Of a stretch of 64,000 nt of DNA, positions 42,774 to 51,662 are shown in pieces. How positions within the stretch are numbered: the first letter of the stretch is position 1; every line of letters begins with the position of its first letter. Source of the stretch: Nocardioides humi. GTDB taxonomy: Bacteria; Actinomycetota; Actinomycetes; Propionibacteriales; Nocardioidaceae. Both the position numbers and the translations under genes were made by a program. The notes under the pieces are model-generated. The model did not search any database, had not been told where the DNA came from, and saw only the letters and a program-made list of their open reading frames with translations. The stretch lies in NCBI RefSeq assembly GCF_006494775.1, contig NZ_CP041146.1, positions 3,658,001 through 3,722,000 of the forward strand, read 5' to 3'.

Positions 42774-43256
42774 TCAAGCGATGCGGCCGAACTCGCCGCC
42801 ACAGTGGATCAACGGCCGCACCCGGTCGATGTGCTCGTAGGACACGACGGTGCCGATGAAGATCGTGTGGTCCCCGCCGGGGAGTTCCTCCGCGACGTCG
42901 CAGACGATGGACGCGATGGCGTCGTGGAGGACGGGGACACCCTGCTCCTCGTCGTACGAGACGCCGGCGAACCGGTCCCCCCGAGAGGCGAACTGCCGCG
43001 CCAGGTCCTGGTGCTCCTCGCCGAGCACGTTGACGCCGAAGCGACCGTGCTCGGAGATGGCCGAGCGGGTGAACAGGTGGTTCCCGACGCAGACGAGCAG
43101 CTGCAGCGGGTCCAGGGACAGGGGAGTCACCGAGCTCGCCGTCATGCCGACCGGCGCGTCGGCGACCCGGGTGGTGATGATCGACACGCCCGACGGCAGG
43201 CGGGACATCGTGGCGCGGAAGGCGACGGCTTCGTCGATGAGTCCGAGGGCAGTCAC
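42774..43256 (-). CDS. Flavin reductase, likely partner of HpaB copy 3
   Basis: A 160-residue FMN-binding split-barrel reductase (MSRLPSGVSIITTRVADAPVG, LSLDPLQLLVCVGNHLF, GGDHTIFIGTVVS). It would supply reduced flavin to an HpaB enzyme. GTG 43256 is chosen because CAGGAG lies six bases upstream; the open frame extends 21 codons further but without a good site. It is the first gene of a pair with the LuxR regulator. A TCACAT-N9-ATGTGA palindrome is about 90 bases upstream. Confidence 0.85.
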   Translation of the reverse strand: MTALGLIDEAVAFRATMSRLPSGVSIITTRVADAPVGMTASSVTPLSLDPLQLLVCVGNHLFTRSAISEHGRFGVNVLGEEHQDLARQFASRGDRFAGVSYDEEQGVPVLHDAIASIVCDVAEELPGGDHTIFIGTVVSYEHIDRVRPLIHCGGEFGRIA

Positions 43257-43341
43257 GGGTGTCTCCTGATCGTCCGGAACCGGAAGCGATCGCCGAGGGG
43301 GCGTCGCGTGCCAGGCCATCGTGGACCGGGAGTCGCGTGGG

Positions 43342-43362
43342 TCACATCACACGATCATGTGA
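43342..43362. promoter_or_regulatory. Palindromic operator upstream of the flavin reductase
   Basis: TCACAT-N9-ATGTGA is a perfect six-base inverted repeat in an AT-richer patch about 90 bases before the reductase start. It resembles binding sites of CRP-like or GntR-like dimers, but the protein is unknown. Confidence 0.4.
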
Positions 43363-43535
43363 TTCCGGTCGGGTTCGCGAGCGTTCAGGGGAGCCGTGCG
43401 TCCGCGATCGAGCGCATCGGCCCGGACCACGTCGGGGGCCCACAGAGCCGTCGCGCCGAGCACGTAGGCGCGCTGGACCCGCCGCACCAGCCTCGCGAAC
43501 GCATCGCCTCGCGTGCGCCGTGTTCGGTCAGACAT
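43347..43535 (-). CDS. Possible small basic protein, 62 residues
   Basis: An open frame whose ATG overlaps the stop of the carboxymuconolactone decarboxylase-like gene, so it could be translationally coupled. It is rich in Arg and Ala (MSDRTRRTRGDAFARLVRR at the start). I recognise no family and there is no clear ribosome binding site. It may equally be a non-coding leader. Confidence 0.25.
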   Translation of the reverse strand: MSDRTRRTRGDAFARLVRRVQRAYVLGATALWAPDVVRADALDRGRTAPLNAREPDRNHMIV

Positions 43536-44112
43536 GGGGGTCGACCCCGGCCGGTGGCTCACCGAGATCGAGATCCAGGCCCAGGACCCGGTGGAATCGG
43601 CTGAGTGCGTTCCACAGCGAGATGGACATCGTGAGCTCGACGAGCTCGTCGGGAGCGAAGGCGGCGCGGACCTTCTCGAGCAAGTCCGGTGCGACGCCCT
43701 GCGGACAGGTTGCGATCTCGGTCACCGCCAGGTCCAGTGTCAGGGCCCTGGTGAACTCGAGAGCGACTCGTTCCGTGCTCGAGAACATGCTGTGGTCGCC
43801 GGATGCCAGGCGTCCCAGGTCGCTCTCGTCGACCCCCTTCGCCAGGGCCGAGTAGCAGCGGTGGCTCGTCGTATAGCGACAGTGGTTCAGGAGCGCCACG
43901 TAGACCGCTGTGAGCTCCTTGATCCTCGGCTCGATCGACCCCGGCCCGGACACGTGTCGGATGAACGGCAGGTAGGTCGACAGCATCCCGGGACGGGTCG
44001 CGATCGCCAGCCAGGTGTTCAGCAGGGTGCCGAAACCGGCCTCGCCCGCCTCCAGCGCGGGCAGGTCGACGGGGGAGACCTCCTCCCGGGTCGCCAACGG
44101 AATCAGTGCCAT
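43528..44112 (-). CDS. Carboxymuconolactone decarboxylase (AhpD-like) family protein, copy 1
   Basis: A 194-residue all-helical protein of the carboxymuconolactone decarboxylase/AhpD superfamily. The central block is IKELTAVYVALLNHCRYTTSHRC, with cysteines and a His in the region where AhpD proteins carry their redox CxxC. Here the pattern is Cys-x7-Cys, so a peroxidase-type CxxC is absent and a decarboxylase or hydrolase role is more likely. It is a close paralogue of 62111-62695. It lies downstream of the SDR gene on the same strand. Confidence 0.8.
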   Translation of the reverse strand: MALIPLATREEVSPVDLPALEAGEAGFGTLLNTWLAIATRPGMLSTYLPFIRHVSGPGSIEPRIKELTAVYVALLNHCRYTTSHRCYSALAKGVDESDLGRLASGDHSMFSSTERVALEFTRALTLDLAVTEIATCPQGVAPDLLEKVRAAFAPDELVELTMSISLWNALSRFHRVLGLDLDLGEPPAGVDPHV

Positions 44113-44184
44113 GACGGTGCTTCCTCTCTCGTTCGTGTTGCTCGGCCCGTGGATGCGGGCCGGGGTCGTCGTGGGCGATGGCTG

Positions 44185-44988
44185 TCAGATCACCGACTTG
44201 CCGAGCCCCCCGTCGACCTGGAGCACCTGGCCCGTGACGTACGACGAGAGGTCCGACGCCAGGAACAGGGCGGTGGCGGCGATCTCGGCGGGGTCGGCCC
44301 ACCGTCCCAGCCGGATGCCGAGGCGCTCGACCATGCCGTCGCGCACGGCCTCGGCGGTGGAGCCGTTCTGCTCGGCCGCCGCGGCGTGGCGATCCTTCCA
44401 GACCTGGGTGAGGGTCATGCCGGGCGAGATGCCGTTGACGAGAACGCCGTGCGGGGCGGCCTCCGCGGCGAGGTAGCTCGTCATGGCGACCACCGCGGCG
44501 TTCACGGCGGCGGCGATGCCGATGCCGGGCACGAGGACATGCGCGGCCATGCCCGCGATGTTGACGATCCGCCCGGCCCCACTCTTCTGCAGCAGCGGCA
44601 GCGCCGCACGGGAGACGCGCAGGTAGCCCGTGGCCTTGCCCTCGAGAGCATCGGTGAGAGCCGATTCCTCTGCCTCGCTGAGTGCGCTGTTGACGAGCAA
44701 CGGCGCGGCGCTGTTGACGAGTACGTCCAGGCCGCCGGTCCACGCAGCGACCGCGTCGAAGGCGCCGGCGACGGCGGCATCGTCCGTGACGTCGGCGACC
44801 AGCGTCAGGACGCGGTCCGAGTCGGGCGAGATCTGACGGGCGGCGTCCTTCAGCTTCTGCTCGGTCCTACCCAGGATGGCGACCGACGCTCCCTGCTCGT
44901 GCAGGGCGTGCGCGATCGCGAGCCCCAGGCCGCTGCCACCGCCCGTGACCAGTGCGGTGCGTCCGTCGAGGCGAATTCCCAATGTCAT
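44185..44988 (-). CDS. SDR-family protein lacking the catalytic Tyr and Lys
   Basis: A 267-residue classical SDR by fold: TGxxxGxG motif (ALVTGGGSGLGLAIAHAL), LVNSAAPLL for NNAG, and the C-terminal SSYVTGQVLQVDGGLG. The catalytic YxxxK motif is gone: the place normally read as YxASKAAV is AAAVNAAVVAM, so Tyr and Lys are Ala and Asn. The catalytic Ser region reads NIAGMAAH. It probably does not work as a normal dehydrogenase and may be a binding or structural protein, or use another mechanism. ATG 44988 has GAAGGACG upstream. It is divergent from metF. Confidence 0.75.
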   Translation of the reverse strand: MTLGIRLDGRTALVTGGGSGLGLAIAHALHEQGASVAILGRTEQKLKDAARQISPDSDRVLTLVADVTDDAAVAGAFDAVAAWTGGLDVLVNSAAPLLVNSALSEAEESALTDALEGKATGYLRVSRAALPLLQKSGAGRIVNIAGMAAHVLVPGIGIAAAVNAAVVAMTSYLAAEAAPHGVLVNGISPGMTLTQVWKDRHAAAAEQNGSTAEAVRDGMVERLGIRLGRWADPAEIAATALFLASDLSSYVTGQVLQVDGGLGKSVI

Positions 44989-45082
44989 TGCTGTACGTCC
45001 TTCACGCGTGTGCTCCGACGCCGCGGCCGGCATCGCTTCCCGAGCCAGTGTGAAGAGGCACCGCCGGCGCCGCAAAGGTCAT

Positions 45083-45131
45083 TAACGGGCTTCTAACTGC
45101 GCCGCCGCCGGATTAACGACCGCCTAACTCG
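45083..45131. promoter_or_regulatory. Paired 11-bp-spaced direct repeats upstream of metF
   Basis: ATTAACG-N5-CTAACT occurs at 45083-45100 and again at 45114-45131. Within each pair the TAAC cores are 11 bases apart, and the pairs are 31 bases apart. Eleven-base direct repeats are typical of SARP-type binding sites, and SARP-like regulators are encoded at 24519 and 48502. The site lies between SDR and metF. Confidence 0.5.
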
Positions 45132-45237
45132 AGGTGACATAGAACACTCCGGCAACGGCGAGTTCGGGCACACGACGAGCCCGACCGACGGCGATACCGA
45201 CGCGGCACGGCCGCCTTCAAGCGAGTGGGGATCACGT

Positions 45238-46119
45238 ATGGCACGACCAGGTGCACAAAGTGCGGAGCTCAACGCAGTCATCAGGAATTCCAGCATCGAG
45301 ATCATTCCGCTGAAGGGCGCCGACCAGGTGGTCGCCGACCTGCCGGTCGACCGGCCGCTGACGATCACGTGCTCGCCGAGGTTCGGCCTGGAGCGCACCC
45401 TGCAGCACGTCGCCCGCGCGCGGCGGGCCGGCCACCGCGTCGTCCCCCATCTCGCCGCTCGCATGGTCGGGGGCCGTCAGGAGCTGAGGTCGTTCGTGCG
45501 CCAGGTCGTCGACCTGGGTGTGGACGACCTGTACGTCGTCGGCGGTGACGGCGACCTGCCGGTCGGTCCCTACGGCGACGCGCTCGGGATCCTGCAGGAC
45601 CTCGCCGAGTTCGACCACGGCCTGCGCCGCCTCGGTGTCGGGTGCTATCCCGAGGGCCACCCGAAGATCGACGACGGCGTGCTGCACGAGGCCCTGCTCC
45701 GGAAGCAGGAGCACGCCGACTACATGGTCAGCCAGCTCTGCTTCGACTCCGGGGCTGTGGCCCGCTGGCTCAGATCCGCCCGCGCGGGCGGTGTCAGGCT
45801 GCCCCTGCGGCTCGGCGTCGCCGCTCCGTTGCAGACGCGGAAGCTGATCGAGCTCTCCCTGAGGATCGGGGTCGGCCAATCGGTTCGGTTCCTCTCGAAG
45901 CAGCACGGCATCGTCGGGAACCTCCTCCTCGGGCGTGCCTACGAGCCCCTCGACCTCGTCACCGAGCTGAGCCGCGAGATCTCCTTCGCCCAGGACGGTG
46001 TCGAGGGCCTGCACCTCTTCTCGTTCAACCAGGTCGAGCCGACCCTCGGGTGGCTCTCCCGCGCCGGCGAGCTCTGCGATCCGGATGCGCCCGACGACTC
46101 CAGCATCGCCATCAACTGA
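45238..46119 (+). CDS. metF: Methylenetetrahydrofolate reductase (MetF-like) of the O-demethylation operon
   Basis: A 293-residue FAD-dependent TIM-barrel protein of the methylenetetrahydrofolate reductase family. Markers are SIEIIPLKGADQ, LTITCSPRFGLERTLQHV, VVPHLAARMV, LYVVGGDGD and MVSQLCFD. Beside a methyltransferase-type O-demethylase it most likely runs in the oxidative direction, turning 5-methyl-THF into 5,10-methylene-THF, as proposed for metF in the ligM locus of Sphingobium. It starts the metF-O-demethylase-purU operon (gaps of 31 and 36 bases). No methionine synthesis gene is nearby, which supports the catabolic role. Confidence 0.85.
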   Translation: MARPGAQSAELNAVIRNSSIEIIPLKGADQVVADLPVDRPLTITCSPRFGLERTLQHVARARRAGHRVVPHLAARMVGGRQELRSFVRQVVDLGVDDLYVVGGDGDLPVGPYGDALGILQDLAEFDHGLRRLGVGCYPEGHPKIDDGVLHEALLRKQEHADYMVSQLCFDSGAVARWLRSARAGGVRLPLRLGVAAPLQTRKLIELSLRIGVGQSVRFLSKQHGIVGNLLLGRAYEPLDLVTELSREISFAQDGVEGLHLFSFNQVEPTLGWLSRAGELCDPDAPDDSSIAIN

Positions 46120-46150
46120 CCAACGACATCAGAAAGCACGTGCGAACGAA

Positions 46151-47497
46151 ATGAACCTCGAAGACAAGATCAAGCAGGCCGGAAATGTCGCCCGGATGCT
46201 CCGGAACGCGCCGCAGGGACCCTATGTCTTTCCGATGCAGTCGGAATACACCAACTGGCGCGACGAGCAGAGGGCGTGGAGCGAGACCGCGGTCATGTTC
46301 GACCAGTCGCTGCATATGACCGATATCCATTTCAAAGGCCCCGACGTATTGCGACTGATGTCCGACATCGGTGTGAACGGATTCAAGAACTTCGGACGGA
46401 ACAAGGCCAAGCAGCTGATCGCCTGCAACTACGACGGGTACTTCCTGGGCGATGCGATCCTGTTCGCGTTCGAGGAGGACCACTACAGTCTGGTCGGCCG
46501 CCCGGTCGCACCGAACTGGGCGGCGTTCCAGGCGGAGACCGGCGACTACGACGTCGAGGTGACCCGCGACGAGCGCTCGGTCGCGAACGACGGTCGGCGG
46601 CTCTCCTTCCGCTTCCAGCTGAACGGTCCGGCCACGCACAAGATCGTGGAGCGGGCCGTGGGCTCCCCGCTGCCCACGATCAGATTCTTCGCGATGGGCG
46701 AGATCGAGATCGCCGGCGTCCCGATCCGTGCCCTCAACCACACGATGGCCGGTGTGCCCGGCCTGGAGTTCACCGGGCTCGAGCTGGTCGGCCCCTCGGA
46801 CGGTGCTGAGCGCGTGCGCGAGGCACTGATCGCGGCGGGGGAGGAGTTCGGCCTCCGGCTGGGTGGCGCCCGGGCGTATCCCTCGACCGCGATCGAGTCG
46901 GGCTGGATCGCGGCGCCGGTGCCTGCCATCTACACCGGCGACGCGATGCGGGCCTTCCGTGAGTGGCTCCCCGGCAACGGGTTCGAGGCCAACGCGTCGA
47001 TCGCCGGCAGCTTCGTGTCCGACGACATCGAGGACTACTACGTGACGCCGTGGGACCTCGGCTACGGCCGGGTGATCCGGTTCGACCACGACTTCATCGG
47101 CCGTGCGGCGCTCGAGAAGATGGTCGACCAGCCGCATCGGCAGAAGGTCTGGCTGCGGTGGAACGACCGCGACGTCGCGGACCTCATCGCGGACAGCCTC
47201 TTCGGCTCGGGCCCGCACACCAAGTACCTCGAGATGCCGGTCTCGAACTATGGCACCAACTCCTACGACCAGGTCCTCGCGGACGGCCGGCTGATCGGCT
47301 TCTCGGCCAGCTCGGGATACACGGTCAACGTCGGGGGCTGGTCCTCGCACGGGATGGTTGCCGAGGATGACGCCGTCGACGGGCGGGAGGTCACCGTCCT
47401 GATCGGTGAGGAGAACGGCGGCTCCGCCAAGCCGACGGTCGAACGCCACGTACAGCGAGCGATCCGCGCGACGCTCCGAACCAGTCCGTTGGTGTGA
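46151..47497 (+). CDS. Tetrahydrofolate-dependent aryl-methyl-ether O-demethylase, LigM/DesA-like (GcvT fold)
   Basis: A 448-residue GcvT-fold protein. It resembles LigM and DesA, which move the methyl group of vanillate, 3-O-methylgallate or syringate to THF. Visible blocks are AVMFDQSLHMTDIHFKGPD, NYDGYFLGDAILF, TPWDLGYGRVIRFDHDFIG and the C-terminal barrel with SNYGTNSYDQ. LigM is about 470 residues, close to this length. There is no gcvP or gcvH, and metF and purU flank it, which argues against glycine cleavage. The exact methoxy substrate cannot be read. It begins 31 bases after metF. Confidence 0.8.
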   Translation: MNLEDKIKQAGNVARMLRNAPQGPYVFPMQSEYTNWRDEQRAWSETAVMFDQSLHMTDIHFKGPDVLRLMSDIGVNGFKNFGRNKAKQLIACNYDGYFLGDAILFAFEEDHYSLVGRPVAPNWAAFQAETGDYDVEVTRDERSVANDGRRLSFRFQLNGPATHKIVERAVGSPLPTIRFFAMGEIEIAGVPIRALNHTMAGVPGLEFTGLELVGPSDGAERVREALIAAGEEFGLRLGGARAYPSTAIESGWIAAPVPAIYTGDAMRAFREWLPGNGFEANASIAGSFVSDDIEDYYVTPWDLGYGRVIRFDHDFIGRAALEKMVDQPHRQKVWLRWNDRDVADLIADSLFGSGPHTKYLEMPVSNYGTNSYDQVLADGRLIGFSASSGYTVNVGGWSSHGMVAEDDAVDGREVTVLIGEENGGSAKPTVERHVQRAIRATLRTSPLV

Positions 47498-47533
47498 CAG
47501 CGGTGACGAGTGCGAGCACGGGATGTGTCGGCC

Positions 47534-48391
47534 ATGACTGATGCGAAGGTCGTCTTGACCCTCACCTGTCCCGACCAGCCGGGCATCGTGTACGCGGTCT
47601 CGCGGTTCCTCCACGAGAGCGGCTGTTCGATCGTCGAGAGCCAGCAGTTCCTCGACCGGCAGTCGGGCAACTTCTTCATGCGGGTCGAGCTCGAGGTACT
47701 CGACGACGCCGTCAGCGCCGAGTCCCTTCGAGAGGGCTTCGCCACCGTCCGCCGGGCGTACTCGATGGAGGACCAGTTCCTCGACGCTGCCCGGCGACAG
47801 CGGGTCCTGGTGATGGCGAGCACGGCGGGCCACTGCTTGAACGATCTCCTCTTCCGGACCTTCAACGGTGGCCTGGACGTCGAGATCTCCGCTGTCGTGT
47901 CCAACCACGACGAGCTCCGCTACCTCGCCGACACCTACGGAGTGCCGTACCACCACATCCCGGTGGACGCGCAGACCAAGGTGCAGGCGGAGCGCGAGCT
48001 GCTCGACCTCGTGGTCGATCTCGATGTCGACCTCGTGGTCCTGGCGCGGTACATGCAGGTGCTGTCCGGCGACCTGTGCAAGGCACTCGAAGGGAGGGTG
48101 ATCAACATCCACCACTCGATGCTGCCGAGCTTCAAAGGGGCTCGACCCTATGACCAGGCCCATGCCCGGGGCGTGAAGCTGATCGGCGCGACCGCGCACT
48201 ACGTGACTGCCGACCTCGATGAAGGCCCGATCATCGAGCAGGAGGTGGCTCGGGTCGATCACGGGATGACCGCGGCGCAGGTGCGCACCCTGGGCCGGGA
48301 CGTCGAGTGCCTCGCCCTGTCTCGGGCCGTTCGCTGGCACACCGAGAACCGTGTGTTGCTGGACGGCAGCAGGACCGTGGTCTTCCCGTGA
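47534..48391 (+). CDS. purU: Formyltetrahydrofolate deformylase
   Basis: A 285-residue protein with an N-terminal ACT domain (LTLTCPDQPGIVYAVSRFLHE) and a formyltransferase-like catalytic domain (LVMASTAGHCLNDLLFR, then INIHHSMLPSFKGARPYDQA). It hydrolyses 10-formyl-THF to formate and THF, which frees the cofactor for another demethylation round. It starts 36 bases after the O-demethylase in the same operon. The Asn-His-Asp catalytic set appears complete (NIHHS, and ADLDEGPII). A short hairpin at 48398-48413 follows its stop. Confidence 0.9.
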   Translation: MTDAKVVLTLTCPDQPGIVYAVSRFLHESGCSIVESQQFLDRQSGNFFMRVELEVLDDAVSAESLREGFATVRRAYSMEDQFLDAARRQRVLVMASTAGHCLNDLLFRTFNGGLDVEISAVVSNHDELRYLADTYGVPYHHIPVDAQTKVQAERELLDLVVDLDVDLVVLARYMQVLSGDLCKALEGRVINIHHSMLPSFKGARPYDQAHARGVKLIGATAHYVTADLDEGPIIEQEVARVDHGMTAAQVRTLGRDVECLALSRAVRWHTENRVLLDGSRTVVFP

Positions 48392-48501
48392 TCGAGGCCG
48401 CCCTGCGGGGCGGAGCATCTCCGTCGCCGCGGTGACCCAGCAGCGAGACCGGGACGATCCTCGCGGTGGGCGGCATATCCTCTACCGGGGACAGGCAGGT
48501 C

Positions 48502-51500
48502 ATGACGATGGACGATCGGAAGCCGAGCGGACCGTACGTGATCCGCCGGAAGATCATGTCTCCGCGGTTGGGCGACAGCGTTGCCGACCGCGCTCGGGTG
48601 GTCTCGCACCTCGACGACCTCCTGGCCGAACGGCATGTCGTGCTCGTGCAGGCGGCGGCGGGCAGCGGGAAGACCACGGCGGTGGCCATGGCGACCCGGC
48701 GCCTCGAGCGCCCGGTGGCCTGGTTGTCGTTCGATGGGACGGAGCTGGCACCGGGACGCCTCCTGGCCTACCTCGAGGAGGCGGTGACCATCCCGCTGAC
48801 CAGCGCGCCCCGTATGGTCGCCGGCGCCCTGGAAGACGGGCTGCTCCCGGCCGAGGTGGCCGGCGTGCTGGCCGAGAGCTGGTCCGGCACGGGCCTGGTC
48901 CTCGTCTGCGACAACGTCGAGAAGGTGGCCCGCGACGCTGGCTCGTGGGCCACTCTGTCGTCCTTGGTCAGCTACCTGCCGGCCGACGTGAGCCTCGTCC
49001 TGATCTCCCGCATCCGGCTACCCGTCGACGCGACCGCGTTGCTCGATCGGAGAGTCGTCGAGGTCGGCCAGGACGTTCTCGACTTCGACCGGGACGAGGC
49101 CGAGCAGGCCCTGCGCCGCCGGGGCGACGTCCCGGGAGACCTCGACGTCCTGCTCGGGCTGACGCATGGCTGGGTGGCCGGCGTCCTGTTCGAGGGCGAG
49201 CGGGCGGAGCGCCCGGACGCGGGGCGGTCCGTCGAGTTCGAGAGCTACCTCTCTGCGGAGGTCCTCGGCCCGGCATCGGCGCCCTTGAGGGGCTTTCTCG
49301 CCCGGACCAGCATCCTCCCGGAGGTCTCGACGTCCAGCGCCCTGGCCTTGGGGGAGGAGGAGGCGCCGCGCATGCTGGCGGCGCTCGAGGAGATCCACCT
49401 CCCGGCGTGGTGGTCGGCGGACCGCAGCCGATTCGTCATGTATCCGCAGGTTCGCGAGTTCCTCGAGGTCGAGCTCGTCAGGACCGAGCCGGCCGAGTCT
49501 GTTCGCCGGGTCCGGCGCGCGCACGCTGACCTGCTTGCCCGCGAGGGCAGGCTGGAGGAGGCGGTCGACGCACTGCTCGAGCTCGGCGAGACCGAGCTCG
49601 CCTGGCAGCGCGCGGCCCAGGCGCTGCCCAGCCTGGTGGCGCGGATGGACTTCACGTCGGCTGCGCGGTGGCTCGACGAGCTGGACGTCGTCAGCCGGAC
49701 GCCGACGGCGGAGGTCGGTGCGGTGGTGCTGCGCGTCTCGTTCGCGCTCGAGCAGTGTGGCCGCGGCAACGCGCTGCTCGAGGCCCACGGTTTCGACTGG
49801 CTTCCGGGACCCGGCGCCCCGTTCGCCGAGGAAGCGCTGCTGCTCGCAGCATGGTGCCGGTGGCACGCGGGAGAGCTGGCCGAGGCGCGTGCTCTGGCGG
49901 ACAGGCTGCCGCCTGGTCGTGCTCGGGAGACCGCCGAGAACCTGATCGCACTCTCGGACGGAAGTGCTCCGCCGTTCCCCGACTTCTCCTCGACCCGTTC
50001 CGAGACCGTGGACACGCTGTTGATGCGGATCGGCTACTACCGAGGTCGCCTGCGCGAGCTCGAACGAAGGTCGACCACCGGCGACGGGACCCCGGCGCTC
50101 GGCGTCCCGTGGGTCATCGCCGGCCTCAGGGCCAAGGGCCGACTCGACGAGGCCATGGAGCTCTACGACGTGCTTCGCGGCTCATGGCAGCCCCCCTGGC
50201 TGCATGCGTTCGACGCCGTCGACCTCATGATCGACCTCGGCCGACGCGACGAGGCCTGGGCCGCCCTGACCAGGGGAAGTCGTCTGATCGCCGAGACCGG
50301 CTCGAAGATGTACCGGATCATCGGACACCTCAACGAGGCGAAGCTGAGCCTGCGCCTGCATCGCGACGCCGAGGCAGCTCGTCGAGCACTGGCCGACGCC
50401 GAGGACGACGGTGCCTTGGAGCACGCGTTCAGCCGCGAGCTCTCCCAGCTCTGGCGTGGCTTCTCCTATCTGTTGGAGGATCGCGACGTCGAGGCACGCG
50501 CGGAGCTGGCTGCGTGCGTCGACTCGATGCAGTCCGGCGACCGTCGACTCGAGTTGGCCACGGCCGCCATCTACCTCGCCGAGGCGTGCTGGCGGATCGG
50601 CGACGAGGAGGCATCCGACGCGGCTGCCGAGATGGCGCTGGCCGAGGCGACGACCGGCGGCTCGCAGCACCTGCTCCTCACCGCGCTGCACGATGTGCCG
50701 GCGGTGGCCGTCCGGGCTGCCGATGCGTCGCCCACGCGCCTGTCCCGGTGGCACGAGCTGACGGCGATGTTGTCGGACCAGGGGTCGCTCCGCGTGACGG
50801 CGCGCGCGCCGCGGTTGCTGCTCGAGGAGTTCGGCGACCCCGTCCTCACCGTCGACGGTGAGCCGGTACTGATTCGGCTGAGCAAGAGCATCGAGCTGCT
50901 CAGCTATCTGATCGATGCCCGGCGGGAGGTGAGTCGGCGGGAGCTGTTGGGCCAGCTCTTCGAGAGCAGCAACGACGCGGCCGGCCGAAGCTATCTCCGA
51001 CAGGCCCTCTACCGCTTGCGGGAGGTGCTGCCCGAGGAGCTGATGCCCCGTCAGGAAGGCGAGATCCTCTCGATGAAGAACCCGGACCTGGTCTGCGGCA
51101 CGACGCAGGTCGTGCTGGACTCGCTCGTCCAGGCGGATCGGCAGGACGACGAGGTGCGTCTTCGCAGGATGGTCGAGGTACTGACCCACGCCGCTCGCGG
51201 CCCCTATTTGGCGACCCTGAACAGCCAGTGGGTCGAGGCACGGCGAGTCGAGATCGGCGAGCGCGTCACGAGCGGACGGATCGACGCCGCCAGGCTCGCC
51301 TTCCGGCTCAGCCGCTATCGGGAGGGCCGGCAGTTGGTCGAGACCGTCCTCCGAGAGAGCCCGCATCGGGAGCAGGCCTGGCAGCTCGCCATCTCGCTCG
51401 CCCATGCCAGCGGAAGCGACGACGCGGTCCTCGCCCTCTACCAACGCTACGTCTCGGCCATGCGTGGACTCGGCGTGGCGCCGTCGGCAGAGGTGCGCCG

Positions 51501-51525
51501 ACTGGTCACCCAGCTCCGGCGCTGA
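48502..51525 (+). CDS. Large regulator: MalT-like ATPase region plus C-terminal SARP/BTAD domain, copy 2
   Basis: A 1007-residue paralogue of the gene at 24519 with an intact N-terminus (YVIRRKIMSPRLGDSVADR), a P-loop (QAAAGSGKTTAVAMATRRL, Lys57), VLVCDNVEKV, a long helical repeat region, and a C-terminal winged helix with BTAD (SIELLSYLIDARREVSRREL, SYLRQALYRLREVLPEELM). ATG 48502 is the preferred start; ATG 48508 is an alternative. It follows the O-demethylation operon by 110 bases on the same strand. The SARP-like domain suggests it binds short direct repeats such as those at 45083-45131. It probably activates the second catabolic block. Confidence 0.85.
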   Translation: MTMDDRKPSGPYVIRRKIMSPRLGDSVADRARVVSHLDDLLAERHVVLVQAAAGSGKTTAVAMATRRLERPVAWLSFDGTELAPGRLLAYLEEAVTIPLTSAPRMVAGALEDGLLPAEVAGVLAESWSGTGLVLVCDNVEKVARDAGSWATLSSLVSYLPADVSLVLISRIRLPVDATALLDRRVVEVGQDVLDFDRDEAEQALRRRGDVPGDLDVLLGLTHGWVAGVLFEGERAERPDAGRSVEFESYLSAEVLGPASAPLRGFLARTSILPEVSTSSALALGEEEAPRMLAALEEIHLPAWWSADRSRFVMYPQVREFLEVELVRTEPAESVRRVRRAHADLLAREGRLEEAVDALLELGETELAWQRAAQALPSLVARMDFTSAARWLDELDVVSRTPTAEVGAVVLRVSFALEQCGRGNALLEAHGFDWLPGPGAPFAEEALLLAAWCRWHAGELAEARALADRLPPGRARETAENLIALSDGSAPPFPDFSSTRSETVDTLLMRIGYYRGRLRELERRSTTGDGTPALGVPWVIAGLRAKGRLDEAMELYDVLRGSWQPPWLHAFDAVDLMIDLGRRDEAWAALTRGSRLIAETGSKMYRIIGHLNEAKLSLRLHRDAEAARRALADAEDDGALEHAFSRELSQLWRGFSYLLEDRDVEARAELAACVDSMQSGDRRLELATAAIYLAEACWRIGDEEASDAAAEMALAEATTGGSQHLLLTALHDVPAVAVRAADASPTRLSRWHELTAMLSDQGSLRVTARAPRLLLEEFGDPVLTVDGEPVLIRLSKSIELLSYLIDARREVSRRELLGQLFESSNDAAGRSYLRQALYRLREVLPEELMPRQEGEILSMKNPDLVCGTTQVVLDSLVQADRQDDEVRLRRMVEVLTHAARGPYLATLNSQWVEARRVEIGERVTSGRIDAARLAFRLSRYREGRQLVETVLRESPHREQAWQLAISLAHASGSDDAVLALYQRYVSAMRGLGVAPSAEVRRLVTQLRR

Positions 51526-51537
51526 AAAAGCGCCTAC

Positions 51538-51557
51538 TTGCGCAATCGACTGCGCAA
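51538..51557. promoter_or_regulatory. Candidate LacI-type operator, distal
   Basis: TTGCGCA-N6-TGCGCAA is a perfect inverted repeat 13 bases after the regulator's stop codon. The same sequence recurs at 51692-51711 with one change, 154 bases downstream. Two operators this far apart could allow DNA looping by a LacI-family tetramer. Confidence 0.55.
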
Positions 51558-51662
51558 ACACCGGAGGGACCTGCGCCCTCTGTTCTCGGCGAAGAGGATG
51601 CGTAAAGCCGCGCGGAATCGGGTCGTTTGCCCGAACTGGGCGTGGAGAGGCGAAATGAACCC

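Noticed and set aside
40848..43604. Forward open frame of 918 codons opposite the LuxR and flavin reductase genes
   Set aside because: No recognisable motif and biased composition; the reverse-strand genes have full family signatures.
46151..47497. Annotation as glycine-cleavage aminomethyltransferase (GcvT)
   Set aside because: No gcvP or gcvH is nearby, and metF and purU flank it; the conserved blocks look more like LigM/DesA demethylases.
24519..51525. Antibiotic biosynthesis cluster suggested by SARP-like domains
   Set aside because: No polyketide synthase, peptide synthetase or tailoring set; the enzymes are catabolic.
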